IMG/VR virus record: IMGVR_UViG_3300042691_009174
Span: 1 to 24,686 of that record
Length of the DNA stretch: 24,686 bases
Source of the DNA: a virus
Reading direction: 5' to 3' (one strand)
Shown here: positions 6,058 through 13,229 of the stretch, piece by piece
How the letters are laid out: every line of letters starts with the position of its first letter
How positions within the stretch are numbered: the first letter of the stretch is position 1
Program-made: the position numbers and the translations under genes
The notes under the pieces: model-generated
What the model saw: only the letters and a program-made list of their open reading frames with translations
What the model was told of the DNA's origin: nothing
The model's database searches: none

Positions 6058-6261
6058 ATGAAACATCAGTTTATCGTAAACGGGATAGTAAACTTAATAC
6101 TCTCCCCTGAGAATGACATGGAAAAAAGTTTGCTGGAAACACTGTCTTCACAAACAAATGATTTAAAATCTGTTAGTAAAAGTTCATCAGTTGGTGCGCA
6201 ATACTCTGACGGATCTATCATAATTTCGGCAGTGCATGCAGACAAAACTAAAACAGTGTGA
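6058..6261 (+). CDS. small hypothetical protein
   Basis: A 67-residue protein starting at ATG 6058, one base after the preceding stop. An in-frame TTG at 6037 is less likely. It begins MKHQFIVNGIVNLILSPEND, then a helical KSLLETLSSQTNDLKSV, a Ser-rich linker and a terminal strand DGSIIISAVH. The strand-helix-strand design with VNGIVNLILSPENDMEKSLLE is typical of small phage accessory proteins. No known function. It overlaps the HNH gene by 26 nt. Confidence 0.65.
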   Translation: MKHQFIVNGIVNLILSPENDMEKSLLETLSSQTNDLKSVSKSSSVGAQYSDGSIIISAVHADKTKTV

Positions 6262-6661
6262 TAGTTGTAAAGAACTAAAGCACATTTGGAAAAAACATAG
6301 TAGAAAACTTTATTGCAAAGATTGTTGGTATAAACATCCTGAAAGGGATAAAAAACCAGAGAAAGTTAAGAAGCCTATTAACAAAAAATCTAATAAACAA
6401 CAAAAATTAGAAGTTTTGTATAGTACTCTTAGAGAGACATACCTTAAAACTAATCCGTTTTGTAAAGCGAAACTTCCAGGTTGTCAGTTAAATGCTACTG
6501 ATATACACCACAAATGTGGCAGAGGACGTTATATGCTAGATACAACCACGTATTTATCTGTTTGTAGAATATGTCACGGTAAGATCGAAAACGATCCTGT
6601 AATGTCTAAAGCAATGGGATTTTCTGAGTCAAGAGAAGAAAAATATGGAAACAAAGAATAG
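6236..6661 (+). CDS. HNH-type nuclease-like protein with N-terminal zinc ribbon
   Basis: A 141-residue protein with two Cys clusters. The first is a zinc ribbon with C8, C11, C27 and C30. After a Lys-rich linker comes an HNH-like unit: C76 and C83, ATDIHHKCGRGR with H91 and H92, then YLSVCRICHGKIEND with C110, C113 and H114. This matches the beta-beta-alpha-metal nuclease fold as in phage NinG-like recombination proteins or small HNH endonucleases. The gene overlaps the helicase by 17 nt, so an operon role in recombination or replication is more likely than a free-standing homing nuclease. Catalysis is not proven: the second His of the motif is followed by K-C rather than the usual polar pair. 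Confidence 0.78.
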   Translation: MQTKLKQCDSCKELKHIWKKHSRKLYCKDCWYKHPERDKKPEKVKKPINKKSNKQQKLEVLYSTLRETYLKTNPFCKAKLPGCQLNATDIHHKCGRGRYMLDTTTYLSVCRICHGKIENDPVMSKAMGFSESREEKYGNKE

Positions 6662-7733
6662 AAATGATGTTCAATCTGAAGCAATATCTGCTCTTTTAGA
6701 ATCTAAGAGAGCAGGTGTTGCTGTATCTATGGGTGTAGGTAAAACACTTATAGGTCTAAAACATTTAAAAGCATTGTATAAACCCACTGGGGTATTTAAA
6801 GCACTAGTTGTTGCACCCAAAAAATCTATATTCCAATCATGGAAGGATGAAATGCAAAAACATGGCTTGACAGAATTAGAAAGTAGTATTACATATACTA
6901 CTTACATATCTTTAAAAAAGCAAGATCTTGATTACAATGTGGTATACCTTGACGAATGTCATAATTTATTACCTAGTCATGAACCTTGGTTAGATGCTTA
7001 CACAGGTATTATAATCGGTCTTACTGGTACACCACCTAAGTATGATCGGTCAACCAAAGGTAAGTTAGTTAATAAGTTTTGTCCTATGAAGTATACTTAC
7101 TTTGTAGATAACGCTGTTAACGACGGTATTCTTAATGATTATAAGATTATGGTCCACATGATACCATTAGATACTGCAAGAAATATATCTATTGGTAAAA
7201 AGAACTGGCTTACAAGTGAGTTAGAATCATATATGTACTGGTGTGACAAAATAGACAAATCGCTTACACCTAATGAAACTATGATGTTTAGGATTCAGAG
7301 AATGAAATCTATGATGGTCTATACATCTAAGGAAAAGTACGCCAAAAAGCTATTTGCTGGTATTACAGAAAAGTGCATATTGTTTGCTAATACACAAAAA
7401 CAAGCAGAACAGCTTTGTTCTCATAGTTATCATAGCGGTAATCCAGACTCTGAAGAAAACCTTCTTAAGTTTAAATCCGGAATCATTACTAAACTATCAG
7501 CTGTATTACAGCTAAATGAGGGTGTTAATATTCCGGAATTACGAGCTGGTATAATCATGCATGCATACGGTAACGAACGTAAAAGTTCTCAACGTATCGG
7601 TCGATTACTACGCCTAAACCCAAAAGAAAAGGCTGTTGTACATATCTTATGTTACAAGGGTACTATAGATGAGGCGTGGGTCAAATCAGCTTTATCAGAT
7701 TTTGATCAAACTAAAATAATTTACAATGGGTAA
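6645..7733 (+). CDS. SF2 (SNF2/DEAD-like) helicase
   Basis: A 362-residue superfamily 2 helicase, compact compared with most SNF2 proteins. Motif I is SMGVGKT (28-34), motif Ia is VVAPKK, motif II is DECH (103-106), motif III is LTGTPP (126-131), motif V is LNEGVNIPELRAGI, and motif VI is SQRIGRLLRLNP. Both RecA-like domains are therefore present, with little insertion and no accessory domain. It would use ATP to translocate on or remodel DNA in phage replication or recombination. Helicases of this size occur in crAss-like and other phages of Bacteroidota. A small gene is coupled at its 3' end. Confidence 0.92.
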   Translation: METKNRNDVQSEAISALLESKRAGVAVSMGVGKTLIGLKHLKALYKPTGVFKALVVAPKKSIFQSWKDEMQKHGLTELESSITYTTYISLKKQDLDYNVVYLDECHNLLPSHEPWLDAYTGIIIGLTGTPPKYDRSTKGKLVNKFCPMKYTYFVDNAVNDGILNDYKIMVHMIPLDTARNISIGKKNWLTSELESYMYWCDKIDKSLTPNETMMFRIQRMKSMMVYTSKEKYAKKLFAGITEKCILFANTQKQAEQLCSHSYHSGNPDSEENLLKFKSGIITKLSAVLQLNEGVNIPELRAGIIMHAYGNERKSSQRIGRLLRLNPKEKAVVHILCYKGTIDEAWVKSALSDFDQTKIIYNG

Positions 7734-7734
7734 A

Positions 7735-7881
7735 ATGAAAGAACTCTATATGAAATATGTAGAGATGGGTATCATCCGAGACGGGATACTACCCGAAGAG
7801 TACATGAAAAGTTTTACTTTACCAGATATGAAAAAAGATTTGGAAAGTGAAGAAAAACAATTAAATTTGAATAAAATATGA
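7735..7881 (+). CDS. 48-residue small protein
   Basis: A short gene filling the space between the helicase and the next gene: ATG 7735 comes one base after the helicase stop, and its TGA (7879-7881) overlaps the next ATG in an ATGA junction. The protein reads MKELYMKYVEMGIIRDGILP, then EEYMKSFTLPDMKKDLESEE and a short polar tail. An in-frame ATG at 7726 would add three residues. The exact fit between coupled neighbours is the main support. It is helical and charged, with no known family. Confidence 0.65.
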   Translation: MKELYMKYVEMGIIRDGILPEEYMKSFTLPDMKKDLESEEKQLNLNKI

Positions 7882-8165
7882 GTATAATATATGCAATATT
7901 AGGTGTCAGCTGTATTTATACAGGCACCTTGTTACTTTTCAGAAAACAACATAATTCTGAAGTATCTGAATTAAAAAATTTAATAAGTTCTCTGCGTCAA
8001 GAGATACACCTGTTATCTACAGCTAATAGAAAACTTGAGTTAGATATTTCATATCTAAATGAAAAATCAAGTCTAAAATCCGTATGCGTACCGAAAGAGA
8101 AGCCTATGGAAAATAAAATTGTTAAAAAACGCGGTAGAAGACCGGGATGGAATCGTAACAAATGA
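7878..8165 (+). CDS. membrane-anchored coiled-coil protein with basic GRRPG tail
   Basis: A 95-residue protein. Residues 1-21 (MSIIYAILGVSCIYTGTLLL) form one membrane helix. Residues about 28-65 (EVSELKNLISSLRQEIHLL, then ANRKLELDISYLNEK) form a coiled coil. The C-terminus KKRGRRPGWNRNK is strongly basic and close to an AT-hook core. The design would place a DNA- or RNA-binding tail at the inner membrane, at the end of a rod. It overlaps both neighbours in ATGA junctions. The topology and nucleic acid binding are inference. Confidence 0.75.
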   Translation: MSIIYAILGVSCIYTGTLLLFRKQHNSEVSELKNLISSLRQEIHLLSTANRKLELDISYLNEKSSLKSVCVPKEKPMENKIVKKRGRRPGWNRNK

Positions 8166-8554
8166 CACTCTTAATATCATTAGTGCTCATATGTATAGCA
8201 ATATACTTCAAAGCACAACTTGATATTATCACATTTTGCGGTATCTATAATGAACAAAAAAGAAAGTACTATCTAACTTTAGATGGTAAGTTTAAATATT
8301 ATAAAAATAAAGATTGGTATTACTTTGGACGCTATCCGAAATTTAAAGAAAGGTTTCCATATAGCACTACATTGCTTGTTTGCTTTTCTAATCGCTGGAA
8401 TCTGTATAGGTACATATGTTTTAGGAGCTTATATCTGGCTATTGCTATTCAAATATCTGGGTTGGTTATGAGTATTGTGCTAACATTTATAATTTTTCCT
8501 TTTATACAGTGGATATTATTTACACTACTATCTCGAAAGTTTAATATACAATAA
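8162..8554 (+). CDS. multi-pass membrane protein
   Basis: A 130-residue protein with an N-terminal membrane helix (MTLLISLVLICIAIYF), a soluble middle (KRKYYLTLDGKFKYYKNKDW, YYFGRYPKFKERFPYSTTLL), then two or three hydrophobic segments (YICFRSLYLAIAIQISGLVM and SIVLTFIIFPFIQWILFTLL) and a short basic end. Start ATG overlaps the upstream stop (ATGA). Another frame inside (8283-8471) also looks hydrophobic, but the reading here is continuous and keeps the PYSTTLLV segment, so I see no frameshift. Function unknown; such proteins often act in superinfection exclusion or host membrane changes. Confidence 0.7.
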   Translation: MTLLISLVLICIAIYFKAQLDIITFCGIYNEQKRKYYLTLDGKFKYYKNKDWYYFGRYPKFKERFPYSTTLLVCFSNRWNLYRYICFRSLYLAIAIQISGLVMSIVLTFIIFPFIQWILFTLLSRKFNIQ

Positions 8555-8560
8555 AATTTT

Positions 8561-8935
8561 ATGAAACAATTACCTAAAAGCTTCTTCCTGATAAAGGAAG
8601 ATGGTGAACTAGTCCCTAAAAATATACAAGATAAAGTTATTCTTAAACATTACATCCAAAATATGGAGGAAGGTTCTGTAGTAAAAGTTACGTACGAAGA
8701 TTATTCTTCCGGTACGTACGCTCAAATAAGTAAACTACAAGCTTGTATTAGAGAAATATCTAACCATTTAGGTTATACCACAGATGAAGTAAAAGATATA
8801 ATCAAGCACAAAGCTGATTTGTATACAGAAGAAGGTACTTTTAAGTCGTTTGCGGACTGCTCGAAGGAGGAGTTGAGTCAGGCGATTGAGTGTCTGATGA
8901 AGCTTGGGGATCAGGTTGGTTTTCCTCTGGAATAA
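8561..8935 (+). CDS. conserved-type phage protein, helical C-terminal domain
   Basis: A 124-residue protein. The N-terminal part is beta-rich (SFFLIKEDGELVPKNIQDKV, EGSVVKVTYEDY). The C-terminal part is helical: SKLQACIREISNHLGYTTDE, VKDIIKHKADLY, then FKSFADCSKEELSQAIECLM. The HLGYTTDEVKDIIKHKADL plus SFADCSKEEL pattern recalls phage recombination-associated proteins of the NinB type, but the match is loose, so I leave it unassigned. Its last 95 nt are overlapped on the other strand by the gene 8841-9257, and G+C rises to about 48% there. Confidence 0.78.
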   Translation: MKQLPKSFFLIKEDGELVPKNIQDKVILKHYIQNMEEGSVVKVTYEDYSSGTYAQISKLQACIREISNHLGYTTDEVKDIIKHKADLYTEEGTFKSFADCSKEELSQAIECLMKLGDQVGFPLE

Positions 8936-9257
8936 CCTGTTGTTTCTCTACATCGTATTTTACAATTTTGTTTAATTTTTGATTCCTTGCTTCTTCTTCT
9001 ATAGCTATGATTAAAGTCATGATAGTTTCAAAATGGAATTGTTCTTCAGATTTATCTAGTTTATTACGATCTAGTGCCTCTGTAACAAATTTCTTTGCAT
9101 CTATCTCCTTAGGTATTTGAAAAAAGTTAGTAATATATGAATTTAACCTAGCGTAAAATAATCCACTAATTTCAATTTTAACAAGAGCTTCATGAGGAAT
9201 GATTTCTATTTCATAAATTTTACTTTTTTCATCGGGGTTTACTTTTTCTTCAGACAT
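8841..9257 (-). CDS. hypothetical protein with disordered Pro/Ser tail, antisense-overlapping its neighbour
   Basis: A 138-residue minus-strand protein. The folded part is about 1-105: YEIEIIPHEALVKIEISGLF, YARLNSYITNFFQIPKE, then a long helix FETIMTLIIAIEEEARNQ. The tail (EENQPDPQASSDTQSPDSTP and PSSSPQTT) is low-complexity and disordered. Exactly this tail is coded antisense to the last 31 codons of the gene 8561-8935. A promoter-like TAGCTTTG reads toward its ATG from within the start of the glycosylase gene. No family recognised; it could be a small regulator or structural accessory. Confidence 0.75.
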   Translation of the reverse strand: MSEEKVNPDEKSKIYEIEIIPHEALVKIEISGLFYARLNSYITNFFQIPKEIDAKKFVTEALDRNKLDKSEEQFHFETIMTLIIAIEEEARNQKLNKIVKYDVEKQQVIPEENQPDPQASSDTQSPDSTPPSSSPQTT

Positions 9258-9265
9258 AACTAAAA

Positions 9266-9282
9266 TTATTTACACAAAGCTA
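9266..9282 (-). promoter_or_regulatory. Bacteroidota-type promoter for the minus-strand gene
   Basis: On the minus strand, TAGCTTTG (9282 down to 9275) matches TAnnTTTG exactly and is followed by TG and TAAATAA (9272 down to 9266). A CTTG (9306-9303) lies 20 nt before it, a one-mismatch -33 element at the correct spacing. It would drive the gene starting at 9257. The same CTTTG...TAAATAA string occurs twice in the inverted repeat at 4871-4913. Confidence 0.5.
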
Positions 9283-9995
9283 TGATAGGTTCAGTTAACT
9301 TACAAGAAGTTAAAGAAAAACTATATGACTCGTTAAAAGAGTCTGGTTGGGCAAACAAACTTAAAACATATTTGCAAGGTGAAGAGTTTGATCATATACT
9401 AGAAGTGCTTTTAAAAGAGGCACAAGACGGTAAAAGATTTACACCTCCACTAAAATATGTTTTCAAGGCGCTAGAATTATGTCCTTTTGAAAGAGTAAAG
9501 GTTGTAATTATAGGGCAAGATCCATATCCGCAACCAGATGTTGCTGATGGATTAGCATTTTCCTGTAGCAGGAAAGATAAAGCTGAAGTATCCCTTCAGT
9601 TTATAAAACAGTGTATTGTAGATACAGTACCTGAATCAGACCTAGCATTAAATCAGTCTAATGATTTATTTCGCTGGGCACAACAAGGTGTGTTGTTATT
9701 AAACACAGCTCTTACTACTACCATAGGTAAACCTGGTACACATCAGATTTTATGGCGTAGTTTCATTGTTAATATCTTAGATAGTTTAGTATGGACTGAT
9801 ACTCAACGAGTTTACGTTTTTATGGGTAAAAAAGCACAAGAATTCATAGATCTTGTGCCGGATTCAAATCATAAAGTAGTAACTTCGCATCCGGCATCTG
9901 CTGCATATACAGGAACTACCTGGGATTGCAACAACATGTTTAACAAAATAAACAATTATTTACAACAACAATCTAAAACCACAATTGTATGGTAA
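9282..9995 (+). CDS. ung: family-1 uracil-DNA glycosylase
   Basis: A 237-residue protein of normal length for Ung. The catalytic-water motif is GQDPYPQPDVADGLAFS (D80 the catalytic Asp). Then come GVLLLNTALTT with GKPGTHQ, the strand VYVFMGKKAQ, and near the C-terminus VVTSHPASAAYTG, whose His is the second catalytic residue. The enzyme removes uracil from DNA as the first step of base excision repair. The intercalation loop differs from the usual HPSPLSAYRG: it is one residue shorter and lacks the Leu. The start ATG is separated by only 24 nt from a divergent gene, and no plus-strand promoter is visible. It overlaps the next gene by 7 nt. Confidence 0.93.
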   Translation: MIGSVNLQEVKEKLYDSLKESGWANKLKTYLQGEEFDHILEVLLKEAQDGKRFTPPLKYVFKALELCPFERVKVVIIGQDPYPQPDVADGLAFSCSRKDKAEVSLQFIKQCIVDTVPESDLALNQSNDLFRWAQQGVLLLNTALTTTIGKPGTHQILWRSFIVNILDSLVWTDTQRVYVFMGKKAQEFIDLVPDSNHKVVTSHPASAAYTGTTWDCNNMFNKINNYLQQQSKTTIVW

Positions 9996-10366
9996 TAGTA
10001 GAACATTCATTTACGCTAGATCAACTGAAAGAGTTTGGTCTAGCAAATTATCCTGGTTTTTCAAGTAAATCTCGTGCTAGAGAGAATGCTTATCCTCGTC
10101 AAATTGCAGCTTACATTGCGGTTGAACAAGGTAAGTACAACTTAACAAAAACAGCACAGATGTTACAAGTAACGCATGCTACAATCATATGGTCTAAAAA
10201 CAAAGCATATGATCATCTTCTAACACAAGATGAAAAGTTTACAAAAATGTATATAGATTTTGTTAATAAGTTTAATACTTATCTGGAACAAAACACTAAT
10301 GTAAAAGAAACCACTTTTGATGAACTTCCTAGCACCGTTAATGAAGGAGAGTCAGTTAACTCCTGA
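9989..10366 (+). CDS. DnaA domain IV-like DNA-binding protein
   Basis: A 125-residue protein. Residues about 28-75 (ARENAYPRQIAAYIAVEQGK, YNLTKTAQMLQVTHATIIWS, KNKAYDHL) follow the DnaA C-terminal helix-turn-helix: a basic RQIAxY helix, then a turn helix, then a recognition helix where HATIIWSKNK matches the D/GHSTVLHA..K segment. There is no AAA domain, so this is a stand-alone DNA-recognition module. The rest is helical and ends in a polar tail. It lies just before a putative loader and the DnaB-type helicase, so it may mark the phage origin or regulate transcription. Confidence 0.65.
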   Translation: MVIVEHSFTLDQLKEFGLANYPGFSSKSRARENAYPRQIAAYIAVEQGKYNLTKTAQMLQVTHATIIWSKNKAYDHLLTQDEKFTKMYIDFVNKFNTYLEQNTNVKETTFDELPSTVNEGESVNS

Positions 10367-10898
10367 CAGTTTATATCTTCTTTGGTGTATCTACGTAGGT
10401 GAAAAACCTCAGTATATAAATGTATATACTCAGTCTAGAAGCCTTATACTCGGTCGTTATCTTGATTCAGATTTAAAGATAACAGAAGCAGGTGTAGAAC
10501 TAGCTTCTAAAATACCTGTAAGTAAAAATACACCAAAAAAGGTTTCTCCTTCTTTCGTATTAACAAATGCACATATAGATGAGTATCTCCAGTTATTTCC
10601 AAAAGGTAAATTACCTAGCGGAAAACTTGCTAGGTCAGATAAACAAAATATCAAAGCAAACTTTGATTGGTTTATGAAAAACTACAACTATAGCTGGGAT
10701 ACTATCATACGTGCTACAGCTCTTTACGTTGATGAGTATGAGAAGAAAAACTTCCTGTATATGAAGACTTCTCAATATTTTATCAGCAAGATGAGCCCAG
10801 ATAAATCAAGAGTTTCAGAACTAGCTGATTATTGTTCGGCGGTTGTGAATAACGACTATGAAAATGATGATAATCACTTTACTGAAAAAGTTGTATAA
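10341..10898 (+). CDS. putative replisome organiser / helicase loader
   Basis: A 185-residue protein taken from ATG 10341, overlapping the upstream gene by 26 nt. Residues 1-55 resemble a winged helix (LTPDSLYLLWCIYVGEKPQY, YTQSRSLILGRYL, KITEAGVELASKI). After a linker, residues about 85-160 are helical (LARSDKQNIKANFDWFMKNY, DTIIRATALYVDEYEKKNF, LYMKTSQYFISK), in the manner of DnaD-like or other phage loader domains. Its position directly upstream of the DnaB-type helicase is the main argument for the role. No direct family match is claimed; it could also be a transcription regulator. Confidence 0.6.
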   Translation: MKESQLTPDSLYLLWCIYVGEKPQYINVYTQSRSLILGRYLDSDLKITEAGVELASKIPVSKNTPKKVSPSFVLTNAHIDEYLQLFPKGKLPSGKLARSDKQNIKANFDWFMKNYNYSWDTIIRATALYVDEYEKKNFLYMKTSQYFISKMSPDKSRVSELADYCSAVVNNDYENDDNHFTEKVV

Positions 10899-10906
10899 TC
10901 TGGTAA

Positions 10907-10935
10907 TCTGAGTAATTTTACGCTATAACCAATAG
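10907..10935 (+). promoter_or_regulatory. weak candidate promoter before the DnaB-type gene
   Basis: In the 52-nt gap 10899-10950, GTTG and TAATTTTA stand 19 nt apart, each one base off the Bacteroidota -33 (TTTG) and -7 (TAnnTTTG) elements. It would start a transcript about 20-25 nt before the ATG at 10951. The match is partial and could be chance. Confidence 0.25.
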
Positions 10936-10950
10936 CATCTATCACTAAAC

Positions 10951-11934
10951 ATGCAGGCACAGGAACTCTGGAAAAGTCAGAAACAATCTTTCGTCCAATC
11001 TCTCGAATACATGAAGGGAAGAATGGACGGCAGAATTAAAAGTATTAAAACACCCTGGTCAAAGTTTAATGATGCAACTACAGATGGTATAGAATGGAAT
11101 TCTCTTACGGTTATAGGTGGACGTCCTGGTGCAGGTAAAACTCTAATAAAAGATCAAATTATTAGAGAAGCATTTACAAAAAACCCTGACGAAGACTTTA
11201 GAGTATTAGAATTTCAATTTGAGATGCTTGGTAGAACGAGCGCTATCAGAGAGTACTCAAGTGTTTTAGGTAAGTCCTATAAATACTTGTGTAGTGCAGA
11301 CGGCAAATTATCTGATGATGATCTTGCTAAATGTTATGAATACGCCAAACAAAGAGTAGGTTATCCTATCGATATCGTAGAGGATCCTATAACAGTTAAT
11401 GAGTTTAAGGAACAAATTACACTTTATATGAAAAACCACATCATTCATACAGATGATGGTGCGGTATATCAAAAGTGTATTGTTACTCTTGATCACTCTT
11501 TGCTGTTAAAGAAAGCACCTTTTGAGAAAGATAAGTATGACACACTTTACAATCTTGGTGAAGCGATTACGGAACTTAAAAGAAAATATCCCATAGCGTT
11601 TATTATTCTTAGTCAGTTGAATCGTAACATAGATACCCCTGAGAGAAATGAGGACGGTAAATATGGTAATTATATATTAGAATCAGACATATTTGGTTCA
11701 GATGCATTACTACAGCATGCTGACACTCTTATAGGTTTGAATAGACCCGGTAAACAGAAAATTAGATTTTATGGTCCGGATAGATATGTAATAGAAAATG
11801 ACAGAGTTCTTGTAATGCACTTTCTAAAGTGCAGAAACGGTGATAATCGTATGAGTTTTTTCAAAGCAGAATTTGAAAAGATGCGGGTGGTAGAAATGGA
11901 AACCCCCGGACAACAAGAAAGAAGAATGAAATAA
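10951..11934 (+). CDS. dnaB-like: DnaB-type replicative helicase (RecA-like ATPase domain only)
   Basis: A 327-residue protein with the DnaB C-terminal ATPase fold. Walker A is GGRPGAGKT (56-64); EFQFEM (87-92) holds the catalytic Glu; KCIVTLDHSLLL (174-185) is the Walker B strand; SQLNR (220-224) is the DnaB sensor motif. Later segments include DALLQHADTLIGLNRPG and the C-terminal strand MHFLKCRNGDNRM. It is about 120 residues shorter than cellular DnaB because the N-terminal scaffold domain is reduced to roughly 30 residues. It would encircle and unwind DNA at the phage fork. A separate transcript is possible from the gap upstream. Confidence 0.9.
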   Translation: MQAQELWKSQKQSFVQSLEYMKGRMDGRIKSIKTPWSKFNDATTDGIEWNSLTVIGGRPGAGKTLIKDQIIREAFTKNPDEDFRVLEFQFEMLGRTSAIREYSSVLGKSYKYLCSADGKLSDDDLAKCYEYAKQRVGYPIDIVEDPITVNEFKEQITLYMKNHIIHTDDGAVYQKCIVTLDHSLLLKKAPFEKDKYDTLYNLGEAITELKRKYPIAFIILSQLNRNIDTPERNEDGKYGNYILESDIFGSDALLQHADTLIGLNRPGKQKIRFYGPDRYVIENDRVLVMHFLKCRNGDNRMSFFKAEFEKMRVVEMETPGQQERRMK

Positions 11935-11942
11935 CTTACAAA

Positions 11943-12461
11943 ATGATTAAAACACAAGAGAAATCAACAAAAGATCGAGTAGCAGAGCTTAGAGAAAAAC
12001 ATCAGACATTTTTTGAAGAAATCGGAAAACCTCAATCTTACTTTTATCCTAAAATTGCTTACAGACCAGCTGATAAAGATGAGTTGTATGTAAGTTTTTT
12101 TCCTAGTGAATTAAGTAAGGGTGATGACATTTACACAGAGTTTATTAATAGAGATTATAATCCTGAAGATGGTAACAGAGCATTATGGGTATTAAAATAC
12201 AATCCTCATTGGAGAGAAGAGTATGAACCTACCCAAGTCAATGATCTAAACACAGCAAGATATCTTGTACCTGTAAGTGAATTATGTAAGGTAACTCCTC
12301 TTAAAAAACAAGAGGATGATGCTGATCCATTTAAATCACTTTCAGATTTTGTAGATGATTGCTCTATAAGTCAAATGACAATAAGAGACTTTGCTACTAT
12401 CATGACGGGTAAACCTCTAAGTTATAAACCCTGGTTAAATAAATTAATTACAGAAAAATGA
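11943..12461 (+). CDS. hypothetical protein in replication operon
   Basis: A 172-residue protein coupled to the Sak4-like gene by an ATGA overlap and 8 nt behind the helicase. The N-terminus is a charged helix (KDRVAELREKHQTFFEEIG). The middle has a DELYVSFFPSELSKGDD segment and ALWVLKYNPHW; the final 40 residues (SLSDFVDDCSISQMTIRDFA, TIMTGKPLSYKPWLN) look like a small conserved helical module. No catalytic motif is visible. Its constant company with helicase and recombinase genes suggests a replication accessory, but that is inference only. Confidence 0.75.
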   Translation: MIKTQEKSTKDRVAELREKHQTFFEEIGKPQSYFYPKIAYRPADKDELYVSFFPSELSKGDDIYTEFINRDYNPEDGNRALWVLKYNPHWREEYEPTQVNDLNTARYLVPVSELCKVTPLKKQEDDADPFKSLSDFVDDCSISQMTIRDFATIMTGKPLSYKPWLNKLITEK

Positions 12462-13225
12462 GCGCACAAGAAGAAAAAGAAGAGCAGATTGTACTACCTA
12501 CAAAAAAAGTAGGCGCTGAAACAAAAAGTCCTAAAAATTTAATAATTTTTAGTAAACCCAAAGTGGGTAAAACAACATTGTTAGCAAATCTTGATGATTG
12601 TCTGATAATAGATTTAGAGAATGGTAGTGACTATGTCAGTGCTATGAAACTAAAAGCTTCTTCAGTATCAGATATTAAAAAGATAGGAAAAGCTATTAAA
12701 GATGCGGATTATCCTTACAAGTATGTTGCAGTAGATACAATTACAGCTCTTGAAGAAATGTGTATTCCGATGGCAGAAGAAATGTATTCTAAATCTGCTA
12801 TGGGTAAAAACTGGTTTACGGATGGCAAACCTAAGTATGGAACAATACTTAACATGCCAAACGGTGCCGGTTACCCTTGGTTAAGAGAAGCTTTTACTAA
12901 AGTAATCGATTATATTAAAACATGGGCACCCCGTGTAATACTAGTTGGTCACGTAAAAGACACAGTATTAGAAAAGAATGGTTCAGAGTTTAACGCTCTT
13001 GATCTAGATCTTACAGGTAAATTAAAGAGAATAACAACATCTCAATCAGATGCTATAGGGTACTTATACCGAAAAGGTAATAAAAACGTCCTTAGTTTTA
13101 AAACTACTGACGAAATATCTTGCGGTGCAAGACCCGATCATTTAAGAAATCAAGAAATCACGTTGTCAGAATTAACAGAAGATAACGAAATTAAAATCAA
13201 TTGGAGTCAAATTTATATAGATTAA
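12458..13225 (+). CDS. Sak4-like RecA-fold ATPase (AAA_24)
   Basis: A 255-residue protein with Walker A FSKPKVGKTTLL (31-42), a strand CLIIDLENGSDYV (48-60), and Walker B YKYVAVDTITALEEM (87-101). A further strand is APRVILVGHVKD, followed by LTGKLKRITTSQSDAIGYLY. This is the phage Sak4/AAA_24 pattern, a RecA-like core of about 230-260 residues that promotes single-strand annealing or exchange with a cognate SSB. The next gene, 4 nt away, encodes a likely SSB, as expected. A PD-(D/E)XK nuclease in the same cluster could supply the single strands. Confidence 0.82.
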   Translation: MSAQEEKEEQIVLPTKKVGAETKSPKNLIIFSKPKVGKTTLLANLDDCLIIDLENGSDYVSAMKLKASSVSDIKKIGKAIKDADYPYKYVAVDTITALEEMCIPMAEEMYSKSAMGKNWFTDGKPKYGTILNMPNGAGYPWLREAFTKVIDYIKTWAPRVILVGHVKDTVLEKNGSEFNALDLDLTGKLKRITTSQSDAIGYLYRKGNKNVLSFKTTDEISCGARPDHLRNQEITLSELTEDNEIKINWSQIYID

Positions 13226-13229
13226 AACT

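Noticed and set aside
8283-8471. A hydrophobic frame inside the membrane protein gene, suggesting a frameshift.
   Set aside because: The 8162-8554 frame is continuous, keeps the FPYSTTLLV region and ends in normal membrane helices, so no frameshift is needed.
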